DNA from: Nocardioides albertanoniae
GTDB lineage: Bacteria > Actinomycetota > Actinomycetes > Propionibacteriales > Nocardioidaceae
Reading direction: 5' to 3'
Assembly (NCBI RefSeq): GCF_006716315.1
Contig: NZ_VFOV01000001.1
Span: 3,116,501-3,180,500, forward strand
DNA length: 64,000 nt
The first letter of the stretch is position 1. The number at the start of each line of letters is the position of its first letter. Shown in pieces: positions 49,526 through 59,062 of this stretch. Made by a program: the position numbers and the translations under genes. The notes under the pieces were generated by a model, which saw only the letters and a program-made list of their open reading frames with translations, made no database searches and was not told where the DNA came from.

Positions 49526-51418
49526 GTGTCACTCCCCCACTCCCCGCCCCGTGAGGCCGCCACCGTTGCCGGCGGCATGTCGGCGACGCCTGGCAAGGTG
49601 GTCGCAGCCGCGCTCGCCATGATCGTGGCCCAGCTCGCTTTCCGCGCCTGGGCGGTGAGCGGAGCGTGGTATCGCTTCGACGACGCCAACTTCATGTCCA
49701 AGCTGATGTCCGACGGGCTCTCGGCCGACCTGATCTTCCACGGCTTCGCAGGGCACCTGATGCCGGGCGCGTTCGCGCTGACGGCCTACAACTTCGGCCT
49801 CGACCCCTACCAGTGGGCCTACCCGGCCATCGAGCTGATGGTGCTGCAGGCGCTGGCCGACCTGGGTGCGCTGGTCTTCCTCTGCTCGGCCTTCGGGCGG
49901 CGGCCGGGCATCCTGCCACCGCTGGCTCTGTTCCTGTTCAGCTCGATCAGCCTCCCGGCGTTCCTGTCCTGGGGTCCCGGGATCACTCAGCTGCCGTTCC
50001 TCGCCGCGATCTTCTGGGGCGGATGGGCCCACCTCAACTACCTGCGTACGCGACGGTTCGGCTGGGCCCTGCTGACGATGCTGATCACCCTGAGCGCCAT
50101 CGCGTTCGGCGAGAAGGCGATGCTGCTGTTCTGGCCCTACGCCGTGCTGGCGCTCGGCTGGTTCGCGACCGGCGACATCCTGACCCGGATGCGCACGATC
50201 GTGGTGCGCTACCTGCCGGGCGTGCTGCTCTACGGCGTCGTCTCGATCGGGTCGGCGGCGGCGTACCTCGTCCTGGGCGCCGGCTCCTCGAAGGCCTCGG
50301 GCAGCTCAGGCGCCGACGGCTTCGCGCAGGTCACCCAGCGGTTCCTGTTCGACTCCTGGGCCCCGGGAGCGGTCGGCGGCCCGCTGCGCTGGACGTGGCT
50401 CGAGGGCAACTCCTCGGGCTGGGCAGAGCCGGGCGCGGTGGTCTCCGTGCTCGCCGTCGCCGTGCTGGCGCTGCTGACCTACGAGGTCGGTCGCACCCGC
50501 TCGCGGGCGCTGCGCGCCTGGTGGCTGGTCGGCGGCATCCTCGTCATCGACATCGGGCTGATCGCCGGCATCCGTGCCGGTGGCGTCGGCCCCGACATCG
50601 CCCTCTCCTTCCGCTATCTGACCGACACGATCGCGGTCACGGCGATGGCGCTCGCGCTGGCCACGCTGTCCCTTCGCGGCGCTGTGGAGACGCTGGCGCC
50701 GACGCGTACGTCACCGTTCCTCGATGCCCCGCGCAAGGTCGCGATCGCGACCGCTGTCGTTGCGGGGCTGGGGCTCTTCTCGTCCTACTCCTACGCCGAG
50801 GGCTGGCACGACGACGACAACACCAGGCGCTACGTCGACACCGTGCGAGGTGACCTTGCCGGCGTCGACGAACCGCTCCCGATGGCCGACGGTCCGGTGC
50901 CCTCATGGATGATCTGGGGCGCCTCGCACCCCTACAACCAGGTCAGCCGGGTGCTGCGGCCGCTCTCCGAGAAAATGACATTTCCGCAGGTCAGCACCGA
51001 TCATCTCTACATGGTCGACGACGAGGGGCACATCCGCCCGGCAGCAGTCGACCCCGATCGCCGCTCGGTGGGCGCCGTCGATCCCACGCCCAACCTCGAC
51101 CAGTGCGCGCTGCGCGTGCGCCAGACCCCGCTCTCGGTGAGCCTCGACGGCGGTGTCGACGGCGCCGGCTGGTGGATCCGGGTCGCCTACGTGGCCGGCG
51201 ACGCCGGCCGGATGCGGGTCACCGCCGGTGACCACTCCTACGACGTCGACGTCGAGCCCGGGTTCCGCAGCCTCTACGTACGCACCGGCGAGGGCCGCTT
51301 CGACACCGTCGGCTTCCAGAGCCTGACCCCTGGATCACGACCCTGCGTCGGCGGCGTCGAGGTCGGCAAGGCGGCGCCCTTCGGCGACCCGATCTCGACG
51401 TCCGGAGGCACGGGGTGA
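49526..51418 (+). CDS. Polytopic membrane protein, GT-C-like hypothetical
   Basis: A 630-residue protein with about 10-11 TMs in the first 400 residues and an extracytoplasmic C-terminal domain (about 430-630). The segment WYRFDDANFMSKLMSDGLSA after TM1 resembles the acidic first loop of GT-C glycosyltransferases (DD at the loop start), and overall architecture supports that. I do not recognise a named family. Start is uncertain: GTG 49526, GTG 49508 or ATG at 49577 are possible. It is divergent from the DUF3068 gene, and its stop overlaps the acyltransferase GTG (GTGA), so the two are coupled. Confidence 0.75.
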   Translation: MSLPHSPPREAATVAGGMSATPGKVVAAALAMIVAQLAFRAWAVSGAWYRFDDANFMSKLMSDGLSADLIFHGFAGHLMPGAFALTAYNFGLDPYQWAYPAIELMVLQALADLGALVFLCSAFGRRPGILPPLALFLFSSISLPAFLSWGPGITQLPFLAAIFWGGWAHLNYLRTRRFGWALLTMLITLSAIAFGEKAMLLFWPYAVLALGWFATGDILTRMRTIVVRYLPGVLLYGVVSIGSAAAYLVLGAGSSKASGSSGADGFAQVTQRFLFDSWAPGAVGGPLRWTWLEGNSSGWAEPGAVVSVLAVAVLALLTYEVGRTRSRALRAWWLVGGILVIDIGLIAGIRAGGVGPDIALSFRYLTDTIAVTAMALALATLSLRGAVETLAPTRTSPFLDAPRKVAIATAVVAGLGLFSSYSYAEGWHDDDNTRRYVDTVRGDLAGVDEPLPMADGPVPSWMIWGASHPYNQVSRVLRPLSEKMTFPQVSTDHLYMVDDEGHIRPAAVDPDRRSVGAVDPTPNLDQCALRVRQTPLSVSLDGGVDGAGWWIRVAYVAGDAGRMRVTAGDHSYDVDVEPGFRSLYVRTGEGRFDTVGFQSLTPGSRPCVGGVEVGKAAPFGDPISTSGGTG

Positions 51419-52653
51419 GCGCCGGCCGGCACCAGGCGGCAGTCGCCGCCGACCGTCGCTTCCTCACCCTCGACGCGTTGCGCGCGGTCGGGGCGCTGAT
51501 GGTGCTGCTGACCCACGTCGGCTTCCAGACCGGCCGCTACCCGCGCGGGTGGACCGGCGCGATGCTCGCCCACCTCGACCTCGGGGTGGCGCTGTTCTTC
51601 GTGGTCTCCGGGTTCCTGCTCGCCCGGCCGTGGTTCGCGGCGAGCGCGGCGGGCGCGCCGCCCCCGAGCACCGGCCGCTACCTGTGGAAGCGGGCCCTGC
51701 GGATCCTGCCGCTCTACTGGGTCGTCGTGGTCGTCTGCCTCCTCCTCGCGCCGGCGAACTCGGACGTGGACACCGGCGGCTGGATCGCCAACCTGACCCT
51801 GACCCAGATCTACACCGAGGACTCCCACGCCTACGGCCTGGCCCACATGTGGAGCCTGTCGACCGAGGTCGCCTTCTACCTGGTGCTGCCCCTGGTGGTG
51901 CGGCTGCTCACGCCGCGCTCGCGTCTCGACGTACGCCGCGTGCTCATCGGCTGCCTGCTGCTCTCGGTCGCCGGGGTGGTCTTCGCCGCCGGCGCCCGCA
52001 CCTGGTTCGAGCAGCCCCTCGCCGCGGAGTGGCTGCCGGCGTATCTGCCGTGGTTCCTGGCCGGCACCGCGCTCGCGGCGTGCTCGGTCGATCCGGGCAT
52101 GCGCGAGCGGCTCGACGCGGTCGCCCGCGACCTGACCGGCTGGTGGCTGCTGGCGCTGGGGCTCTTCGTCGCCGCCTGCACGCCCATCACGGGCCCGACG
52201 GGGCTCACCGAGGCCCCGACGCCGGCCGAGGCGGCGCTGCGGTGCGTGCTCTACGGCGCTGTCGCGGTCTGCGTCATCGTGCCGCTGGTCTTCGGCCCCG
52301 AGCTCGAGGGGCCGGTGCGCCGGCGGCTGGCCGGCCCGGTGCCGAGCGCGCTCGGCGAGATCTCCTACGGCATCTTCTCGATCCACATGATCGTGCTCCT
52401 GCTGGGCATGGACCTGCTCGGCTACGAGGTCTTCGCCGACCGCTTCTGGACCGTCCTGGGGATGACCGTGGTCGTCACCGTGCCGCTCGCGGCACTCTCC
52501 TACATCTTCTTCGAACGCCGCGTGATGCGCCTGCGCAGCTGGCGCCCGTTCCGCGGCCGGCGCAGGGACGATCCGGTCTCCTCGGCTCGCTCGCGCGGTC
52601 CGGCGGAGGCCGCAGCTGCGGCGAGCACCACCGCGGCCAGCGAGAGCGCCTGA
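51415..52653 (+). CDS. Acyltransferase 3 family membrane protein
   Basis: A 412-residue protein of the acyltransferase 3 (OafA/NodX) family: about 10 TMs. The N-terminal motif is RRFLTLDALRAVGALMVLLT with the catalytic-type His (THVGF), then FFVVSGFLLARPWF and HMWSLSTEVAFYLVLPL. These enzymes O-acylate surface glycans using cytoplasmic acyl donors. GTG start overlaps the previous stop (GTGA). The C-terminal tail (about 363-412) is charged and Ala-rich. Its last 154 bp overlap the 3' end of the convergent AftD-like gene. Confidence 0.88.
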   Translation: MSAGRHQAAVAADRRFLTLDALRAVGALMVLLTHVGFQTGRYPRGWTGAMLAHLDLGVALFFVVSGFLLARPWFAASAAGAPPPSTGRYLWKRALRILPLYWVVVVVCLLLAPANSDVDTGGWIANLTLTQIYTEDSHAYGLAHMWSLSTEVAFYLVLPLVVRLLTPRSRLDVRRVLIGCLLLSVAGVVFAAGARTWFEQPLAAEWLPAYLPWFLAGTALAACSVDPGMRERLDAVARDLTGWWLLALGLFVAACTPITGPTGLTEAPTPAEAALRCVLYGAVAVCVIVPLVFGPELEGPVRRRLAGPVPSALGEISYGIFSIHMIVLLLGMDLLGYEVFADRFWTVLGMTVVVTVPLAALSYIFFERRVMRLRSWRPFRGRRRDDPVSSARSRGPAEAAAAASTTAASESA

Positions 52654-55600
52654 GCCGTCCACGACGGCGCGTGCCACGGCAGGTCCCACACCGCCGGGAG
52701 GATCTCGACGGCCAGTGCCCCGGCGAGCAGGGCGGCGCCCGACCCGGCGGCCAGCAGACGGGTGATGCCCGGGCCACCGCCCGTCAGACGCGACAGCCCC
52801 CAGGCCACCACGGCGGCGAGGGCGCCCCACCAGCCGGCCAGCAGCCCGGCCACGACCGCGAGCACCCCGGCGTCGTACCAACGCCACGGCGCCGCCTCGG
52901 GGAAGAGCTCGAGCCTGGGCGCCGTGCTTCGCCGTCGCCAGGTCGTCACCAGCGCGAGGGCCAGCACGAGCACCGCCCCGCCCGCACCGGCGAGCAGTCC
53001 GAGCCGGTAGGTGTGCTCGGGCTCGAACCCGAGGCGCACCTCTCCCCCGTCTCCGGCGGGCACGACCCACCCCTGCTGCCAGCCGTCGACGCGCTGGGGC
53101 TGCAGCGGGGTGCCGTCGAGGGTCGCGGTGGCGCCGGGGTTGATGTTCTGCGGGAGCACGAGCACCCGGTCGTAGGTCGTCGCCGACACGTTCGCCGAGA
53201 CCGCGGCGTCACGCTCGTCGCGCTCGACCTCGACCGCCTCCGGCGGCTCCGCGGGGGCGATCGTCTGGGCGCTGAGCTCGAGGCTGTCGACACGGAGGGC
53301 GTCGTCGGTGCCCGGGTCGGCCACCAAAGTGTTCTCCCCCGCCGTGAGCTCGACCGGATCGGAGCCGCAGATCTGGAGCGGCACCGCGGCCCCACGCAGC
53401 AGGTCGGAGAGCGAGGCGCGGAGCGAGGTGCGCACCGTGCGGTCGCCCACCTGGATCCTGGGTCCGTCGGCGCACGACGCGCGCAGCCTGCCGTCGCCGA
53501 GCGGCTCGCCGTCGACCCGCAGCTCGGAGATGCCGACAGGCACCTCGGTGGCGTCGGCCTTGCTCGAGGGCTGGTCGTAGGCCGCATCGGCGTCGGTGAT
53601 GCGGATCCGGAGCCGGTCGGTGCGCCAGCCGTCAGGCAGCTCGACCTCGCCGTCGGTGTCGACCTCGCGGGTGATCGTGCGCTTGGGCCGGCGCAGGTCG
53701 GTGATCTCGACCTCGGTCGGGATGCTGACCGGGGCCGCCTCACCGACCTCGAGCTGCAGCGACCGGAGCCGTCGTCGCTCGGGCAGCTGGAGGGTCACGG
53801 CTGCCTCTCCGGTCGACGGAGCCCGCCACGACGTACCGTCGTCACCGTCGGCCATCGCGAGCGCCGACTGGGCGATGTCTCCGCTGCTCGGGGCGTCGAT
53901 GTCGACGCCGGCGAGGGCGCCGGCCGCCGCCGCGTAGGCGTCGTCGCGGCGCAGCGACGCGGTGCCGGCGACGCCGAACGCCTCTGCTCCGGTGAGGGTG
54001 ACCAGCCGGTCGAGGTCGTCGCCGTCGTCGCCGGCGCTCGCCAGGAACGGCTCGCAGTAGAGCACCCCGCGCTGGTCCGCGCCCTGCGCGCTCGCTGCCT
54101 CGATGCAGCCGTTGCGGTCGGCGTCGCGGCTGAGCCGGATCTTGCGGATGGCGGCGTCCGCGGGCGGCTCGGGCAGCGCGACCAGCCGCTGCGGGTCGAC
54201 GCCCTCGATGTCGAGCTCGCTGATCCCCCACGGGCCGTGAGCGGTGGCGCCTCGGGCCGTCACGGTCAGGTTTCGCGCACTGAACCCCGTCAGGTCGTAC
54301 GTCGCCTCCTCACCGGGCTGCGGCGCGTAGACCTTGCGCATCTGGGCGCCTGCGACCAGCTCGAGACGCTCGACGCCGACCACGTTCTTCGGTATCGAGA
54401 CGGTGACCTTGCCGAGGTCGGTCTCGTGCTCGAACCGCACGCGCAGCCAGGCGCCCTCCGGGGCGTGGCCCCATCCGGTCTCCGTGCGCCACGAGGTGCT
54501 CGGGGCGCCGTCGAAGGCCGCCGACGGTGCCTCGCCCCGATCGACGGGCACCTCCGATGCGGTCGCCGCCGAGCTGGACGCCTCCACCGCCTCGACGCCG
54601 CGCCAGACCATGGTGCTCTGCCAGCGCTCCTGATCCTCCAGGTATCGGTGGAAGCTCTCGGGCTTGTCGGAGTCGACACCCTCCTCGGCGGTGCGGGTCG
54701 AGGAGCTGTTGGCGCGCACCCCGGAGAAGATCGTCGTACGCCGCCGCTGGCCGTCGGTGAGGATGACATCGGCCTTCTCCTCGGGCGCGGAGCCGGCCGA
54801 CCGGGTGTCGTCGGCGGTCAGCACCGCCGAGGCGCCGCTGGCCGGCTCGCCCGGGTCTCCCATCACGGTCGTGCGGGCCGGGATGAGACTCGCCCCCGGG
54901 CGCGCGTCCTCGACGTCGTAGATCTCGATCGGGGCGTACTCGCCGGCGAGACCACCGTCGACGAGCACGCGGGTGCCGTTCTCCCGGTGGTAGGTGGTGT
55001 TGCCGAACTCCGACCCGAAGGTCTTCGTCCGGGTCAGGCCCGCTGACCGGTCGAGGGTGGCGTGGACCAGCGACGGCGGCGGGGCGCCGGTCGTGCCCCA
55101 GTGGAGGTCGTTGCGCACCAGCAGCCGGGTGACGCCTGCCTTGGCCAGCATCGGCGCGAGCTTCGCGCTGGGGGTGCCGCGCTCGAGCTCCTCGGTGACC
55201 CGGTCGAGCCAGACGACGTTGCCGGGCTCGGCGAGCGGCACGACGCCGCGTACGGCCCACCGCGACCGGGCGTAGGGCTGCAGCACCTCGTCGTGGGTGC
55301 TCCCCCACAGGTAGTCGCCGAAACGTGCCGCCGGCACGACGAGGGTGACGCCGCCGTCGTCGGTCTCGGAGAGATAGTCGGCCGCGTCGGTCCAGAAGCC
55401 CGGGACGTTCTCGATCGAGCCGGGCGGCGGCACCTGGCCACGCACCCACGGCACCGCGAGGCCAGCCAGCGAGGCGACCACGGCGACGACGAACACCTTG
55501 CGCAGCCACTCGGCGGCCTTGGTGCCGGGGGCGGCCTCCGTGGCGCTCGTGGCGTCGGCGCGCGCGAGGCCGGAGCGGAAGAGGATGGTCTCGACGGTGA

Positions 55601-56771
55601 GCACGACACCGGCGGCGAGCCCGAGGCGGAGCACGGCGTCGTACTTGTGGCTGTTGCGCACCGCGGCCAGAGCGCCGTCGACCAGGTCCTGCCGGGCCTC
55701 GGCTCCCCAGCCGGCCAGCGCGCCGGTGTAGCCGATGCCGACCAGGACGGCGCCGGCCAGGACGCAGCCGATCAGGAACCGGCTCTCCGGGTGCCGGCGA
55801 GTGCGCCCCAGGCCCGCCAGCCCGGCCAGGCCGATGGCGACGACAGCGGCGGCGTCGAGGATCAGGTAGGGAGTCGTGTGCAGGCTCTGCCCGGCCGGGT
55901 AGTAGACGGGATCGGCGTAGGCGACCCAGTCGGAGGTGCCGAGCAGAGTCGGGAGCAGGCCGGTGGTCGACGCGGTCACCGCGGCGGTCTCGATGTAGTC
56001 GAGGAAGGGCGGGATGTAGCGGCCCTGCAGAACCAGCGGGATCGTCCACCACAGCGTGGCAACGACGGTCAGCGCGCCCCACAGACCGAGCACGGCGAAG
56101 CGACGCCACCCGGTCCTGGTCAGCAGGAAGACGATGCCCGGCACCAGCACCGCGGAGACCGCGGTGGCGTTGACACCGCCGGCGCACGCGACCGCGAGCG
56201 CCGCGATCGCACACCAGCGCAGCAGATCCTTCGTGGTGGTCGTGCCGCTGGCGCGGATGACCGCGAGCAGCACCCACGGCGCGACCGCGGTCGGCCACAG
56301 CTCGACCGAGTTGGCGCCCAGGATCGTCATCACCCGCGGCGTCAGCACGTACGCCGCAGCCCCCGCCACCTGTGCCCAGGGCCGACCCAGGCGCAGCTCG
56401 CGGGCGAGGGTGAGCACGCCGAAGAAGGCGAGGTTGAGCAACAGCGCCCACCACAGCCGCTGGATCACCCACTCCGGCAGCTGGGCCAGCTGGCCCAGAC
56501 CGTAGAAGGGCCCCATCGGCCACACGTAGCCGATCGCCTGGTTCTGCACCTGGCCGAAGGCGCCCTGGGCGTCCCACATGCTCAGCGCACGCGTCAGGAA
56601 GGCCCACGGGTCGGCGCTCAGGTCGAACTTGGTGTCGGCGACGATCCGCCCGGGGGCCTGGGTGAAGGTGATCGCGGTCAGGATCGCGACGTACGCCGTG
56701 ATCCGCAGCCGGGAGGTCGGGTCGGGCGGGTCCGGCCTCAGGTCTTGCGCATGACGAGCAGGAGGTTCCAC
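52500..56771 (-). CDS. aftD: AftD-like alpha-(1->3)-arabinofuranosyltransferase (DUF3367, GT-C)
   Basis: A 1423-residue membrane glycosyltransferase, very close to the length of mycobacterial AftD. The N-terminal GT-C part (about 1-470) has the acidic loop DTKFDLSADPWAFLTRALSM, the WPMGPFYGL segment and many TMs. The central extracytoplasmic region (about 480-1290) contains discoidin/F5-8-type carbohydrate-binding modules (STSWRTETGWGHAPEGAWLR, DGTSWRAPSTGEAAVTLQLP). TMs return at the C-terminus. AftD adds arabinofuranose branches using decaprenyl-phospho-arabinose. GTG 56771 overlaps the upstream methyltransferase by 34 bp; no ATG exists there. The 3' end overlaps the convergent acyltransferase gene by 154 bp. 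The true sugar is unknown in this organism. Confidence 0.85.
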   Translation of the reverse strand: MEPPARHAQDLRPDPPDPTSRLRITAYVAILTAITFTQAPGRIVADTKFDLSADPWAFLTRALSMWDAQGAFGQVQNQAIGYVWPMGPFYGLGQLAQLPEWVIQRLWWALLLNLAFFGVLTLARELRLGRPWAQVAGAAAYVLTPRVMTILGANSVELWPTAVAPWVLLAVIRASGTTTTKDLLRWCAIAALAVACAGGVNATAVSAVLVPGIVFLLTRTGWRRFAVLGLWGALTVVATLWWTIPLVLQGRYIPPFLDYIETAAVTASTTGLLPTLLGTSDWVAYADPVYYPAGQSLHTTPYLILDAAAVVAIGLAGLAGLGRTRRHPESRFLIGCVLAGAVLVGIGYTGALAGWGAEARQDLVDGALAAVRNSHKYDAVLRLGLAAGVVLTVETILFRSGLARADATSATEAAPGTKAAEWLRKVFVVAVVASLAGLAVPWVRGQVPPPGSIENVPGFWTDAADYLSETDDGGVTLVVPAARFGDYLWGSTHDEVLQPYARSRWAVRGVVPLAEPGNVVWLDRVTEELERGTPSAKLAPMLAKAGVTRLLVRNDLHWGTTGAPPPSLVHATLDRSAGLTRTKTFGSEFGNTTYHRENGTRVLVDGGLAGEYAPIEIYDVEDARPGASLIPARTTVMGDPGEPASGASAVLTADDTRSAGSAPEEKADVILTDGQRRRTTIFSGVRANSSSTRTAEEGVDSDKPESFHRYLEDQERWQSTMVWRGVEAVEASSSAATASEVPVDRGEAPSAAFDGAPSTSWRTETGWGHAPEGAWLRVRFEHETDLGKVTVSIPKNVVGVERLELVAGAQMRKVYAPQPGEEATYDLTGFSARNLTVTARGATAHGPWGISELDIEGVDPQRLVALPEPPADAAIRKIRLSRDADRNGCIEAASAQGADQRGVLYCEPFLASAGDDGDDLDRLVTLTGAEAFGVAGTASLRRDDAYAAAAGALAGVDIDAPSSGDIAQSALAMADGDDGTSWRAPSTGEAAVTLQLPERRRLRSLQLEVGEAAPVSIPTEVEITDLRRPKRTITREVDTDGEVELPDGWRTDRLRIRITDADAAYDQPSSKADATEVPVGISELRVDGEPLGDGRLRASCADGPRIQVGDRTVRTSLRASLSDLLRGAAVPLQICGSDPVELTAGENTLVADPGTDDALRVDSLELSAQTIAPAEPPEAVEVERDERDAAVSANVSATTYDRVLVLPQNINPGATATLDGTPLQPQRVDGWQQGWVVPAGDGGEVRLGFEPEHTYRLGLLAGAGGAVLVLALALVTTWRRRSTAPRLELFPEAAPWRWYDAGVLAVVAGLLAGWWGALAAVVAWGLSRLTGGGPGITRLLAAGSGAALLAGALAVEILPAVWDLPWHAPSWTAQALSLAAVVLAAAAASAGPRERAEETGSSLRRPRNGRQLRRRITRRSKKM

Positions 56772-57523
56772 GAGAGCACCTCCCTCACCACCGGGACCCG
56801 CATCAGCCACGCCGCCCACGCAGGGTGGTAGCGCGGGACCGCGGCCAGGATCTCGGCGTTGCCCGCCCTGCGCTGGGCGCGCGCCCAGCGCAGCCCGGCG
56901 GAGGCGGTCGCGGCGTACATCGACTCACCGAACTTGTTCTTGGGCTCGTGGCCGTGCTTGCGGGCATAGCGGCGGCGCGCGAAGCGGCCCCCGAGCAGGT
57001 GCCACGGGCTGGTCTCGTGACCGCCCCACGGGCCCCACCACAGGGTGTAGGAGAGGAAGACGACGCCGCCGGGCTTGGTGACGCGGAGCATCTCGTCGGC
57101 CATCGCCATCGGCGAGGGCACGTGCTCGAGCACGTTGGAGGAGTAGCAGGCGTCGACCGAGCCGGTGCGCACCGGCAGCCGCATGCCGTCGCCGAGCATG
57201 CTGCCCTCGGCCACGATCCCGGCGCCCTGCATCTCGCCCGCGTCGGCGTCGAGCGCGAGGTAGGTCGCGCCGGCACTCATGAACGCGTCGCGGAAGTAGC
57301 CCGGGCCGCCACCGACGTCGAGCAGCACGGTGCCGTCGAGGGTCTCCCCGTCGGTGTAATGGGCCAGCTGGCCGACCGAGTCGGCCGCCAGCGCGGTGTA
57401 GAAACGAGCGGGGTCGGTCTGCTCGACCCGGAAGTCGTTGAAGAGGCGTACGGAGCGCCGCAGCGTCGCGCTCCAGCCGCCGCCGACCTGGGCATCGCGC
57501 TGGGAGTCGAGGAGGTTCAGCAC
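56738..57523 (-). CDS. Class I SAM methyltransferase (Rv0224c-like)
   Basis: A 261-residue enzyme. SAM motif I is GTVLLDVGGGPGYF, an Asp follows at LALDADAGEM, then MRLPVRTGSVDACYSSNVLE and VTKPGGVVFLSYTLWWGPWG. The full pattern, including GHETSPWHLLGGRFA, matches mycobacterial Rv0224c-type methyltransferases encoded beside envelope genes. Substrate unknown, possibly a lipid carrier or glycan. GTG 57521-57523 is 7 nt behind TAGGGT, so likely leaderless. The AftD-like gene starts 34 bp before its stop, implying an operon. Confidence 0.88.
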   Translation of the reverse strand: MLNLLDSQRDAQVGGGWSATLRRSVRLFNDFRVEQTDPARFYTALAADSVGQLAHYTDGETLDGTVLLDVGGGPGYFRDAFMSAGATYLALDADAGEMQGAGIVAEGSMLGDGMRLPVRTGSVDACYSSNVLEHVPSPMAMADEMLRVTKPGGVVFLSYTLWWGPWGGHETSPWHLLGGRFARRRYARKHGHEPKNKFGESMYAATASAGLRWARAQRRAGNAEILAAVPRYHPAWAAWLMRVPVVREVLSWNLLLVMRKT

Positions 57524-57530
57524 GGCGGGA

Positions 57531-57536
57531 ACCCTA
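57531..57536 (-). promoter_or_regulatory. -10 box (TAGGGT), leaderless start at 57523
   Basis: Minus-strand TAGGGT ends 7 nt before the methyltransferase GTG. Confidence 0.5.
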
Positions 57537-57658
57537 ACTGATTACCCCAGCGGGTGTGCATTTGATCACGAATTGTCCTACTCTCCAGTAACTGCGTGAC
57601 CCCTGGGGAGGGAGCGCTCAGCAGCGGGGAAACTGCGAGTTCAGGGGAGCACTGAGTA

Positions 57659-58816
57659 TTGCGCGCCATCAACGGAGCGCAGCTGGAGGGCAGCCATGTG
57701 GCGGTCTTCAGCTGGCGCGATTCTGACAACCCCGAGGCCGGCGGAGCCGAGCTCTACCTGCGCCACATCACCGCAGGGCTGGTCGACGCCGGCGCGAAGG
57801 TGACCGTGTTCACCGCCGCCTACCCCGGCGCACCCGCGCGCGAGGAGTGCGACGGCATCCGCTACGTGCGACGCGGCGGCAAGCTCAGCATCTACCTGTG
57901 GGGCGTGCTGCTGCTGGCGCTCGGACGGTTGGGCCCGATCGGCCGCGTCGACGCCGTCATCGACGTGCAGAACGGGCTCCCGTTCTTCACCCCGCTGGGC
58001 ACCCGGGCGCCGGTCACGGTGCTCGTCCACCACGTGCACCGTGAGCAGTGGCCGGTCGTCTACCCCGGCCTCTCGGGCCGGATCGGCTGGTGGGTCGAGT
58101 CACGGCTCGCGCCGCGGCTCTACCGACACAACCAGTACGTCGCGGTCTCGCGCGCCACGCGCGCCGAGCTGGCGACCCTCGGCGTCGACCCGGCTCGCGT
58201 CGCGGTCGTGCATAACGGAGCCGCGCCGGCGCTCAGCGACCAGCCGGCGAAGACCGAGCACCCCTCGGTGTGCGTCGTCGGCCGGCTGGTGCCGCACAAG
58301 CGGGTCGAGCTCGCGGTCGACGCCGTGGTGGCGCTGCGGGCGACCCACCCCGACCTGAGGCTGAGCATCGTCGGCGGCGGCTGGTGGACCGACGAGTTGG
58401 CGGCGTACATTTCCCGGGCGGGGGCCGACGACTTCGTCGAGATGCTCGGCCACGTCTCGGAGGAGACCAAGGAGGCCGTCTACGAGCGCTCCTGGCTGAT
58501 GGCGCTGCCGTCGCTGAAGGAGGGCTGGGGTCTGGTCGTCACCGAGGCCGCCCAGCACGGCACGCCCACCGTCGCCTTCCGCGACGCCGGCGGCACGACC
58601 GAGTCGATCGACGACGGCGAGTCGGGGGTGCTGGTCGACGACCAGCCCGGTTTCGTCGCCTCGCTCGACCACCTGCTCGGCGACGAGATCCGGCGCAAGG
58701 AGCTCGCCGAGGGGGCGCGCTGGCACGCGCGCAAGCACACCTGGGAGCAGAGCCAGCTCAACTTCAACGCCGTGCTCGCCTCGGCCGTGCAAGGACACAT
58801 CGTCAGCGCGGACTGA
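57659..58816 (+). CDS. Glycosyltransferase family 4 (Rv0225-like)
   Basis: A 385-residue GT-B enzyme. N-terminal strand HVAVFSWRDSDNPEAGGAEL, then HVHREQWPVVYP. The C-terminal donor-binding domain has VCVVGRLVPHKRVELAVDAV and the EX7E-type block LPSLKEGWGLVVTEAAQHGT. It probably transfers a hexose from a nucleotide sugar to a lipid-linked glycan in the cytoplasm. TTG 57659 follows AGGGGAG; a GTG 13 codons downstream behind GGAGGG is also possible. A promoter with TTTGAT and TACTCT (about 57561-57586) lies in the divergent region. A 13-bp hairpin follows. Confidence 0.88.
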   Translation: MRAINGAQLEGSHVAVFSWRDSDNPEAGGAELYLRHITAGLVDAGAKVTVFTAAYPGAPAREECDGIRYVRRGGKLSIYLWGVLLLALGRLGPIGRVDAVIDVQNGLPFFTPLGTRAPVTVLVHHVHREQWPVVYPGLSGRIGWWVESRLAPRLYRHNQYVAVSRATRAELATLGVDPARVAVVHNGAAPALSDQPAKTEHPSVCVVGRLVPHKRVELAVDAVVALRATHPDLRLSIVGGGWWTDELAAYISRAGADDFVEMLGHVSEETKEAVYERSWLMALPSLKEGWGLVVTEAAQHGTPTVAFRDAGGTTESIDDGESGVLVDDQPGFVASLDHLLGDEIRRKELAEGARWHARKHTWEQSQLNFNAVLASAVQGHIVSAD

Positions 58817-58834
58817 TCCGCGCACCGACAAAGA

Positions 58835-58864
58835 AGTGGCCCGGCGGACAACCGCCGGGCCACT
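58835..58864. terminator. 13-bp hairpin between GT4 and DUF2613 genes
   Basis: Perfect arms 58835-58847 and 58852-58864 around ACAA, 18 bp after the GT4 stop and 22 bp beyond the DUF2613 stop; bidirectional. Confidence 0.85.
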
Positions 58865-58886
58865 CTCCGTTCTGTTCGGTCGAAGC

Positions 58887-59042
58887 TCAGTTGTTGGTGC
58901 CGTACTGAACCGTCGACTCGGAGACGCTCGGAGGATTCTCGACGGTGTTGTCCGTGCTGCTGGTGACGACTCCGACGATGGTCGCTGCGGCGACTCCGCC
59001 GCCGACAAGAATGCTGGCGACGATGGCAATGATGTTGCCCAT
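58887..59042 (-). CDS. DUF2613 small membrane protein
   Basis: A 51-residue protein: N-terminal helix NIIAIVASILVGGGVAAATI (residues 3-22) with a glycine kink, then a Ser/Thr/Asn-rich outer tail ending STVQYGTNN. This is the DUF2613 type; in mycobacteria a small secreted protein gene (Rv0236A) lies next to aftD, and I believe it belongs here. ATG 59040-59042 follows GGGAGGT. It is 20 bp downstream of the polytopic membrane gene on the same strand, so co-transcribed. Too short for routine ORF calling. Confidence 0.8.
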   Translation of the reverse strand: MGNIIAIVASILVGGGVAAATIVGVVTSSTDNTVENPPSVSESTVQYGTNN

Positions 59043-59062
59043 AGGTATGTGACCTCCCTCTC

